Shown in pieces: positions 1 through 5,802 of a stretch of 17,022 nt of DNA. The stretch covers positions 1 to 17,022 of the forward strand of contig DCIS01000129.1 of NCBI GenBank assembly GCA_002317475.1, given 5' to 3'. The position numbers and the translations under genes were made by a program. Position 1 is the stretch's first letter. Each line of letters starts with the position of its first letter. Origin of the DNA: Prevotellaceae bacterium UBA1720 (GTDB lineage Bacteria; Bacteroidota; Bacteroidia; Bacteroidales; Bacteroidaceae). The notes under the pieces were generated by a model. That model ran no database searches. It saw nothing but the letters and a program-made list of their open reading frames with translations, and was not told where the DNA came from.

Positions 1-234
1 GCTATGCTGTCATCATCTCAGCGCAATGTCACCGGAGAGGTAACCTTGCAACTTCGTCCTCTCGGTTTCGAGACTGTCGGTGTTGACTCTCCCAATGACC
101 TCGTGAAGAACAAGCTCGGCGAATATGGAGAAACGGCAAAGGCATGGACCAGCGAGGATGCCAAGGGCTTCATCAAAGTCACCTCTACTGCTCTACGCGC
201 ATACTACTTAGCTCATCCCGACGAAGAAAGATAG
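1..234 (+). CDS. argG: Argininosuccinate synthase, C-terminal end (partial)
   Basis: This is the last 77 codons of a gene that begins before the window. The reading frame is open from base 1 and ends at TAG 232-234. The visible protein has the C-terminal features of argininosuccinate synthase: a strand with VTGEVTLQLRP, then a GVDSPNDLV segment, then GEYGETAKAW and EDAKGFIKV, which belong to the C-terminal oligomerisation arm of the family. The enzyme joins citrulline and aspartate using ATP in the cytoplasm, the step before argininosuccinate lyase. The downstream genes argC, argD and argF' belong to the same pathway, which supports the call. The nucleotide-binding domain is outside the window, so activity cannot be judged. 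Confidence 0.88.
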   Translation, partial: AMLSSSQRNVTGEVTLQLRPLGFETVGVDSPNDLVKNKLGEYGETAKAWTSEDAKGFIKVTSTALRAYYLAHPDEER

Positions 235-254
235 GAAAGTCCCCCTCTAATAAT

Positions 255-572
255 ATGGAAAAGAGATATTGTTTGTCACAAACTGACAAGAAAATAGCAG
301 GAGTATGTGGTGGTCTGGCCGAATATTTCGATGTTGACCCTCTGCTGATACGAGTAGCCTTCCTGATCTTCACCTTCGCCGGTGGTTCGGGTATTTTGCT
401 CTACATCGTACTGGCATTGTTGGCACCTAAAGGACCAAATGCACCACGCCAGAACCACTTCAGCAATAGTCAAAACAGCAGCAACGGAACATACGGTTCC
501 AGCAGCAATTCGAACAACAGGAGACCAAACCAAGAAACAGATTGGGGAGGCAGCCACTACGACAAAGGATAG
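255..572 (+). CDS. PspC-domain small membrane protein
   Basis: A 105-residue protein starting at ATG 255, 20 bases after the argG stop; longer forms would run back into argG and are not credible. Residues 1-60 form a PspC domain: a charged N-terminus, the KKIAGVCGGLAEYF motif, DPLLIRVAF, and one hydrophobic segment at about residues 34-55 that should cross the inner membrane. Residues 60-105 are a polar Asn/Ser/Gln-rich tail with no recognisable fold. PspC domains take part in envelope-stress responses of the phage-shock type, but many single-domain members have no known role. It lies between argG and argC with only 7 bases before argC, so it is probably co-transcribed with arginine genes. 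Nothing visible explains that link. Confidence 0.85.
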   Translation: MEKRYCLSQTDKKIAGVCGGLAEYFDVDPLLIRVAFLIFTFAGGSGILLYIVLALLAPKGPNAPRQNHFSNSQNSSNGTYGSSSNSNNRRPNQETDWGGSHYDKG

Positions 573-579
573 AAGCCCC

Positions 580-1626
580 ATGATAAGAACAGGTATATTG
601 GGTGCAGCAGGTTATACTGGCGGTGAGTTGATCCGCCTCCTGCTCAACCACCCCGAGGTAGAGATTGTGTTTGCCAACAGTGAGAGTAATGCTGGCAATA
701 AAATATATGAGGTACACGAAGGATTGCTGGGCGATACCGAACTTGAGTTTACCAGTGAGATGCCTTTTGACCAAGTGGATGTTGTATTCTTCTGTTTTGG
801 TCATGGCAAGAGCGAGGCATTCCTGAAGGAGCACGAGATTCCCGCCAATGTCAAGATTATCGACCTGGCACAAGACTTCCGCATAGGCCCCCTCCACCTC
901 CCCCAAGGGGGGAAGCCCCAAGGTGAGGGTTACGTTTATGGACTCCCCGAAGCTTATAAAGAAATGATCGTCAAGGCTCATCATCTGGCTAATCCGGGCT
1001 GCTTTGCCACCTGTATTCAGTTGGGCTTGCTGCCATTGGCAAAGGCAGGATTGCTGACCCACGACATTGCCGTCAACGCTATTACTGGCAGTACTGGTGC
1101 CGGACAGAAACCTGGTGCTACCACACATTTCAGTTGGCGCAACAACAACTTTAGCATCTACAAGCTCTTCACTCATCAGCATCTGCACGAGATCTGCCAG
1201 ACACTAAACGAACTGCGTCCTGGAACAACACCACGTGTAGTGGATACACTTGACGAGGGCTTTGAGCAGGAAGGTATCACCGTTGATTTCATACCCTACC
1301 GTGGTGACTTTGCCCGAGGTATCTTCTGTACCGAGGTTATCACGCTGGACCAGCCCAAGTCTGCAGAAGAGATTGCCAACCTCTACAAGGCTTACTATCA
1401 AGATGCCGCCTTCACACATTACAGCGACAAGGCTCTGGATTTGAAACAGGTAGTCAACACCAACAAGGCACTGGTTCACACCGAGGTGTTTGGCCGTAAG
1501 GTTGTCGTTACCAGTATGATTGACAACCTACTGAAGGGTGCCGTAGGTCAGGCGGTTCAGAATATGAACTTAATGTTTAATATAGACGAAAAGGCAGGCC
1601 TCAATCTCAAGGCAAGTGCATTCTAA
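580..1626 (+). CDS. argC: N-acetyl/N-succinyl-gamma-glutamyl-phosphate reductase
   Basis: A 348-residue NADPH-dependent reductase that turns the acylated gamma-glutamyl phosphate into the semialdehyde, the third step of arginine synthesis. The start ATG 580 directly precedes the Rossmann motif GILGAAGYTGGE (residues 5-16). The catalytic Cys is Cys141 in NPGCFATC. In Bacteroidetes the substrate is probably the succinyl form, because the downstream carbamoyltransferase is of the succinylornithine type. The protein is longer than I expect for the family (about 320 residues). Part of the excess is a Gly/Pro-rich stretch at residues 103-117, between DFRI and YVYGLPE, encoded by a GC-rich palindrome that looks like an in-frame repeat insertion. 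The stop TAA shares its last base with the repeat element that follows. Confidence 0.95.
   Translation: MIRTGILGAAGYTGGELIRLLLNHPEVEIVFANSESNAGNKIYEVHEGLLGDTELEFTSEMPFDQVDVVFFCFGHGKSEAFLKEHEIPANVKIIDLAQDFRIGPLHLPQGGKPQGEGYVYGLPEAYKEMIVKAHHLANPGCFATCIQLGLLPLAKAGLLTHDIAVNAITGSTGAGQKPGATTHFSWRNNNFSIYKLFTHQHLHEICQTLNELRPGTTPRVVDTLDEGFEQEGITVDFIPYRGDFARGIFCTEVITLDQPKSAEEIANLYKAYYQDAAFTHYSDKALDLKQVVNTNKALVHTEVFGRKVVVTSMIDNLLKGAVGQAVQNMNLMFNIDEKAGLNLKASAF
886..930. repeat. GC-rich palindromic insertion inside argC
   Basis: About 45 bases of C-runs then G-runs (CCTCCCCCAAGGGGGG at its centre, flanked by CCCCCTCCA and AAGCCCCAAGG) interrupt argC in frame. They encode residues 103-117. Homologous reductases, as I recall them, pass from the DFRI strand to VYGLPE with only about five residues. 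The composition differs from the surrounding coding DNA and matches the other C-run/G-run palindromes at 13961-14018 and 11357-11376. It is read as a degenerate palindromic repeat tolerated in a surface loop. The exact edges cannot be fixed from one sequence. Confidence 0.6.
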
Positions 1627-1670
1627 AGCCTAACCAAGCCTTCCCAAAGGGAAGGGTGTTTGAAAGAAGA

Positions 1671-1742
1671 AGTTGGCATATTTTCATTGCAGACTTGTTT
1701 TTAGCAAACCTTGTTTGGGCTCATCAGTTTATTATTATATAG
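1671..1742 (+). pseudogene. Possible relic of a DUF559 nuclease gene
   Basis: Read from 1671 the frame gives SWHIFIADLFLANLVWAHQ before a stop at 1740-1742. The intact nuclease at 7497-7901 has YIADFVCLTANLIVEVDGG at its catalytic core. The relic keeps the IAD and ANL blocks in the same order, with two residues missing between them; at DNA level GCAGACTT and GCAAA are shared. The relic sits inside an element with the same ends as the nuclease unit, which makes common origin plausible. The similarity is short and could still be chance. Confidence 0.35.
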
Positions 1743-1784
1743 GAAATCAATATTACAAATGTATAAAACATCCTTCCCCTTGGG

Positions 1785-1829
1785 CGCTCAGCTGGCGAAG
1801 ACAGATGCTTCGCAGCTTGCCTGTAGAAG
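1785..1829. repeat. 45-bp hairpin insertion within the right end of the MITE-like element
   Basis: In the intact right end at 7902-7936, CCCTTTGGG is followed at once by AAGGCTTGG. Here CCCCTTGGG (ending 1784) and AAGGCTTGG (from 1830) are separated by 45 bases. The insert folds on itself: GCGAAG (1795-1800) pairs with CTTCGC (1808-1813), extended by GCT/AGC across one unpaired G. It is therefore a palindrome nested in a palindrome. Confidence 0.55.
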
Positions 1830-1846
1830 AAGGCTTGGTTAGGCTT

Positions 1847-2989
1847 ATGGAACTTTTTGACGTATATCCCCTTTTTGACATTGCTATAGAACGTGGGCAA
1901 GGTTGTCGCGTTTGGGACGACAAGGGACAAGAATATTTGGACCTCTACGGAGGTCATGCTGTGATTTCGGTTGGTCATGCTCACCCTCACTACGTTGAGG
2001 CTATTGCCAGCCAAGTAGGCAAATTGGGATTCTATAGCAACTCGGTGCAGAACCCCTTGCAGAAGGAACTGGCTCACGGACTTGGTAAGGCATGTGGCTA
2101 TGAAGACTATCAGTTGTTCCTCATTAACTCGGGTGCCGAGGCCAATGAGAATGCCTTGAAACTGGCTTCTTTCTACAATGGTCGTACTCGTGTACTGAGT
2201 GCAGAGAAGGCTTTCCACGGACGTACCTCACTAGCAGTTGAAGCTACCGCCAACCCCAAAATCATCGCTCCAATTAATGCCAATGGTCACGTTACCTACC
2301 TACCCATCAACGACATTGATGCCTGGAAGGCAGAGATTGAGAAGGATGATGTCTGCGCAGTCATCATCGAGTGCATCCAGGGTGTGGGTGGTATACGTAT
2401 GATTGAGGCTGATTTCCTGCAGCAACTGAAGGCTGCCTGCGAGGCCCACAACACCGTTCTTATCTGTGACGAGATTCAGTGCGGCTATGGTCGCAGCGGC
2501 AAGTTCTTTGCCCATCAGTGGCTGGGAGTGAAACCCGACATGATTACCGTGGCCAAAGGTATCTGCAATGGCTACCCCATGGGTGGCGTACTGATTTCTC
2601 CCAAGTTCAAGCCCATTTATGGTCAGTTGGGCACCACCTTTGGTGGTAATCATCTGGGCTGTGCCGGAGCCATTGCCGTACTTGACATCATCGAGAGCGA
2701 AGGTCTCGTGGAGAATGCCAATAAGGTAGGCACCTACCTGATCGACACCCTCACCGCCGAGATGAAGGCAGGCAACCTGCCTCACGTCATTGACGTACGT
2801 GGACGCGGCCTTATGATCGGTATTGAACTGGACATCCCTTACAAGGAGCCTCGTACCCGTCTCATCCAGGAGGAGCATTGCTTCACTGGTTGTGCAGGCA
2901 CCAACACCATCCGTCTGCTTCCACCATTGTGTCTGACCATGGAAGAGGCTGACGAATTCATTGCAAAATTCAAAAAGGTATTAGCATGA
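1847..2989 (+). CDS. argD: Acetyl/succinylornithine aminotransferase
   Basis: A 380-residue class-III pyridoxal-phosphate aminotransferase that converts the acylated glutamate semialdehyde to acyl-ornithine. Its N-terminus MELFDVYPLFDI is typical of this family, which fixes the start at ATG 1847 even though the frame is open further upstream through the repeat element. Visible motifs include LDLYGGHAV, NSGAEANENALKLA (cofactor phosphate site), ICDEIQCGYGRSG (Asp contacting the cofactor ring) and the Schiff-base lysine Lys237 in TVAKGICNG. The gene starts directly after the 221-bp repeat element, with no native leader left. It ends in an ATGA overlap with proC, which suggests coupled translation. 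Succinyl-ornithine is the likely substrate, inferred from the argF' type. Confidence 0.95.
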   Translation: MELFDVYPLFDIAIERGQGCRVWDDKGQEYLDLYGGHAVISVGHAHPHYVEAIASQVGKLGFYSNSVQNPLQKELAHGLGKACGYEDYQLFLINSGAEANENALKLASFYNGRTRVLSAEKAFHGRTSLAVEATANPKIIAPINANGHVTYLPINDIDAWKAEIEKDDVCAVIIECIQGVGGIRMIEADFLQQLKAACEAHNTVLICDEIQCGYGRSGKFFAHQWLGVKPDMITVAKGICNGYPMGGVLISPKFKPIYGQLGTTFGGNHLGCAGAIAVLDIIESEGLVENANKVGTYLIDTLTAEMKAGNLPHVIDVRGRGLMIGIELDIPYKEPRTRLIQEEHCFTGCAGTNTIRLLPPLCLTMEEADEFIAKFKKVLA

Positions 2990-3735
2990 AAATTACCGTT
3001 ATAGGTGCCGGCAATATGGGTGGTGCGCTTATCAAGGGATGGGCCAAGGCTGCACAAGCAGGCAAGGCCGACCTGGATATCACCCTGACAGCCCACACCC
3101 AACAGACGCTGGATAAGTTCTCGACTTTATATCCAGAACTACACACCTTATTAAACAACAGGGAGGCTGTCAAAGATGCCGATATCGTAGTGCTGGCTGT
3201 TAAGCCTTGGCTTATCGATAGCGTAGTGGCAGAGATTGCCGACAATCTGGATGGCAAAATCGTAGTCAGCGTTGCTGCCAATGCGCGCAACGAACGAATC
3301 AATATCTACGCCATGCCCAACATTGGTGCAGAGTTTGGCCAAAGTATGACCTTCATTGAGCGCAATGACCAGAATTCTATCATTGCCGTCGAAGAACTCT
3401 TCTCCCTCGTGGGCTCCGTTATGGTTGTTGATCAGAAGCACATGGGTGCAGGTATGATGATGGCAGGTTGTGGCATTGCCTATGTGATGCGCTTCCTACG
3501 TGCCATGATGGAAGGTGGCGTTGAGATGGGATTCTATCCCAAGGAAGCCCAGCAAATTGCCATGCAGACCATGGAGGGTGCCATCACACTACTTCAAGAG
3601 ACAGGGCTACACCCCGAAGCAGCCATCGACAAAGTGACCACTCCTGGTGGCGTGACTATCAAGGGGCTCAACGAACTGGATCATGCTGGCTTCAATTCAG
3701 CTGTCATCCGTTGTCTGAAGGCAGGACTTAAGTGA
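2986..3735 (+). CDS. proC: Pyrroline-5-carboxylate reductase
   Basis: A 249-residue NAD(P)H-dependent reductase for the last step of proline synthesis. The Rossmann motif VIGAGNMGGALIKGW (residues 4-18) fixes the start. VVLAVKPW marks the nucleotide-binding domain, YAMPNIGAEFGQSMTF its end. The helical C-terminal dimer domain contains the family signature TTPGGVTIKGLNELDHAGF. It is slightly shorter than the usual 260-270 residues. It overlaps argD by four bases and is followed after 10 bases by proB, so it is clearly part of one transcription unit linking the arginine and proline branches from glutamate. Confidence 0.96.
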   Translation: MKITVIGAGNMGGALIKGWAKAAQAGKADLDITLTAHTQQTLDKFSTLYPELHTLLNNREAVKDADIVVLAVKPWLIDSVVAEIADNLDGKIVVSVAANARNERINIYAMPNIGAEFGQSMTFIERNDQNSIIAVEELFSLVGSVMVVDQKHMGAGMMMAGCGIAYVMRFLRAMMEGGVEMGFYPKEAQQIAMQTMEGAITLLQETGLHPEAAIDKVTTPGGVTIKGLNELDHAGFNSAVIRCLKAGLK

Positions 3736-3745
3736 GGATAAAAAA

Positions 3746-4513
3746 ATGAACAGAATAGTTGTAAAGGTCGGTAGTAACGTACTGACCACTGACGCAGGAA
3801 AGCTGGACATCACCCGCATGTCGGCTCTGGTAGACCAGATCGCATGGATGCGTCACCACGGTTACGAGGTGATTCTGGTTTCATCTGGTGCTGTAGCCTG
3901 TGGCCGTCGCGAACTGCGCGTTGATCACGAACTGGACAGTGTGGAGCAACGCCAGCTATACTCTGCCGTAGGACAGGTTAAGTTGGTCAATCTCTACTAC
4001 GACCTCTTTCGCGAATATGGCATGCACGTAGGACAAGTCCTCACAATGAAGGAGAACTTCCAGACTGAGGAACAGTACCAAAACCAGCGTGCCTGTATGG
4101 AGGTGATGCTGCAGAATGGCGTCATCCCCGTTGTCAATGAGAACGATACGGTATGCGTCACCGAGTTGATGTTCACCGACAACGATGAACTCTCAGGGCT
4201 CATTGCTCAGATGCTGAAGGCAGAGACGCTCATATTGCTAAGTAATATCGATGGTGTCTACACAGGTAACCCCGAGAATCCCGAAGCCAAATTGATTCGC
4301 TCCGTTGCACCAGGCGAGTCTCTGGAACAATACATCCAGACGAGCAAGAGCAGTAGAGGTCGAGGCGGGATGCAATCCAAGTATCACACGGCCAGCACCG
4401 TAGCCGGTGAGGGCATACGTGTCATCATCGCCAATGGCGAGCGCGAGAATATCCTCATTGACCTCATCACCAATCCAAAGGACACTCCACACACTGAATT
4501 TCAACCATCATGA
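3746..4513 (+). CDS. proB: Glutamate 5-kinase, kinase domain only
   Basis: A 255-residue amino-acid kinase that phosphorylates the gamma-carboxyl of glutamate, the committed and normally proline-inhibited step. Visible motifs are VVKVGSNVLTT (nucleotide loop, residues 5-15), VSSGAVACGRREL (glutamate site), VVNENDTV, LLSNIDGVYTGNP and GRGGMQSKYHTAS. The protein stops right after the kinase fold. The C-terminal PUA domain of the E. coli enzyme (367 residues) is absent. The end is natural rather than broken, because the stop forms an ATGA overlap with proA. Single-domain glutamate kinases are known in other bacteria. The start ATG 3746 follows an A-rich leader, as expected for Bacteroidetes, which rarely use Shine-Dalgarno sites. 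Confidence 0.95.
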   Translation: MNRIVVKVGSNVLTTDAGKLDITRMSALVDQIAWMRHHGYEVILVSSGAVACGRRELRVDHELDSVEQRQLYSAVGQVKLVNLYYDLFREYGMHVGQVLTMKENFQTEEQYQNQRACMEVMLQNGVIPVVNENDTVCVTELMFTDNDELSGLIAQMLKAETLILLSNIDGVYTGNPENPEAKLIRSVAPGESLEQYIQTSKSSRGRGGMQSKYHTASTVAGEGIRVIIANGERENILIDLITNPKDTPHTEFQPS

Positions 4514-5700
4514 ACGAAATATTCATTAAGGTAAAACACGCCAGTCGCAAATTGGCTCTAATATCAGACGAGCAGAAGAATACTGTCCTCAACAAGGTGG
4601 CTGATGCCATCCTGAAGGATAAGGAGACACTACTGACTGCCAATGCACTCGACCTGGCAAAGATGGAGCCCAGCAACCCGCTCTACGATCGACTTCAACT
4701 GACCGATAGTCGCCTGGAAGGTATCGCATCGGATATGCGTCACGTAGCCCAACTGCCCTCTCCTCTGGGTCATATCAGCAACGAACACACGCTAGACAAC
4801 GGACTCCTCCTACGTCGCATCTCCGTTCCTTTCGGGGTTATCGGCGTCATCTACGAGGCACGTCCCAATGTGTCGTTCGACGTCTTCAGCCTCTGTTTCA
4901 AGAGTGGCAATGCATGCGTGCTGAAGGGTGGCAAAGATGCTGACGAGAGCAACCGTGCCATTGTGAGCCTCATCCACCGAGTATTGGAAAAAGAAGGCAT
5001 TGATCCCTATGTAGTTCAACTTCTTCCTGCCACCCACGAGGCAACAGCCGAGATGCTCAACGCTGTAGGTTACATAGACCTCTGCATTCCACGTGGTGGA
5101 AAGAAACTGATTGCCTTCGTACGCGATAATGCCCGTGTGCCTGTCATTGAGACTGGTGCTGGTGTGGTGCATGCCTACTTTGACAAGGACGGCAACCTGG
5201 AGATGGGACAGCGTATCATCAACAATGCCAAGACGCGTCGTGTATCTGTATGCAATGCACTGGATTGCCTCCTTGTACACAAAGACCGCCTTGCAGACCT
5301 ACCAGTCTTGCTCAAACCTATGGAAGGTAATGTGGCTTTCCACCAGCCCAATGCCAACGAAAACTTTGACTGGGATCGCGAATGGATGTCTCATGACCTC
5401 AGCATCAAGATTGTTGACTCACTCGACGAGGCACTGATCCATATTCAGCAACATGGTTCCGGACATTCTGAGTGCATCATCACAGACAACCCTGATACTG
5501 CCCAGCGTTTCCGCAATGAGGTTGACGCAGCCTGCGTCTACGTCAATGCGCCCACCAGTTTCACGGATGGAGCACAGTTTGGGTTAGGTGCAGAAATAGG
5601 CATTAGCACCCAGAAGTTAGGTCCACGTGGTCCCATGGCACTCAACGAGATGACCACCTACAAATGGCTTATTGATGGCAATGGGCAGGTAAGAGCTTAA
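4510..5700 (+). CDS. proA: Gamma-glutamyl phosphate reductase
   Basis: A 396-residue aldehyde-dehydrogenase-fold enzyme that reduces gamma-glutamyl phosphate with NADPH to glutamate semialdehyde, working directly after ProB. Visible are the segment RISVPFGVIGVIYEARPNV (residues 98-116), ACVLKGGKDADESNRA, and the catalytic cysteine Cys248 in RVSVCNALDCLLVHKD. The ending ALNEMTTYKWLIDGNG is typical of the family. Length is near the usual 410-420. Overlap of the start with the proB stop favours translational coupling, fitting a short-lived intermediate passed between the two enzymes. No obvious terminator follows; a new promoter begins 15 bases after the stop. Confidence 0.96.
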   Translation: MNEIFIKVKHASRKLALISDEQKNTVLNKVADAILKDKETLLTANALDLAKMEPSNPLYDRLQLTDSRLEGIASDMRHVAQLPSPLGHISNEHTLDNGLLLRRISVPFGVIGVIYEARPNVSFDVFSLCFKSGNACVLKGGKDADESNRAIVSLIHRVLEKEGIDPYVVQLLPATHEATAEMLNAVGYIDLCIPRGGKKLIAFVRDNARVPVIETGAGVVHAYFDKDGNLEMGQRIINNAKTRRVSVCNALDCLLVHKDRLADLPVLLKPMEGNVAFHQPNANENFDWDREWMSHDLSIKIVDSLDEALIHIQQHGSGHSECIITDNPDTAQRFRNEVDAACVYVNAPTSFTDGAQFGLGAEIGISTQKLGPRGPMALNEMTTYKWLIDGNGQVRA

Positions 5701-5715
5701 GTAATTGAATAAAAA

Positions 5716-5747
5716 TTTGTTCGCTAAGGAAAAAGTTCGTACCTTCG
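5716..5747 (+). promoter_or_regulatory. Bacteroidetes-type promoter of the acyl-CoA synthetase gene
   Basis: TTTG at 5716-5719 and TACCTTCG at 5740-5747 are separated by 20 bases. This fits the Bacteroidetes sigma-ABfr consensus TTTG-N19-21-TAnnTTTG with one mismatch in the second box. Transcription would start near 5754, giving a leader of about 50 bases before the ATG at 5803. The leader contains a small palindrome CCTTCATAAGG just upstream of an A/T-rich stretch. Confidence 0.7.
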
Positions 5748-5802
5748 TGGTTCATTTGAGATAAACCCAACGTCCTTCATAAGGATTTGTTATAATTTAA
5801 CC

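Larger units (their letters stand above)
1626..1846. mobile_element. MITE-like 221-bp element between argC and argD
   Basis: The left end (1626-1660) matches the left end of the nuclease element at 7454-7488 in 34 of 35 positions. It includes the outer AAGCCTAACC and the hairpin CCTTCCCAAAGGGAAGG (1639-1655). The right end (1767-1846) is the inverted counterpart, ending GGCTTGGTTAGGCTT directly against the argD ATG, but it is split by a 45-base insertion. Sequence inside the ends is also shared with the nuclease element: TTGGCATA lies 13-14 bases inside the left end in both, and ACAAATsTATAAAACATCC leads into the right end in both. No intact gene lies inside. The simplest reading is an internally deleted, non-autonomous relative of the 7454-7936 unit. 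Confidence 0.72.

Noticed and set aside
144..254. Upstream extension of the PspC gene overlapping argG
   Set aside because: The extra sequence is argG read in another frame; the PspC domain begins at ATG 255.
460..1188. Long antisense open frame opposite argC
   Set aside because: It is a shadow of argC codon structure; its Cys-rich translation matches no family I know and it crosses the pspC gene.
1673..1846. N-terminal extension of argD through the repeat element
   Set aside because: The frame is open but has no ATG, encodes repeat sequence, and the family N-terminus begins at ATG 1847.
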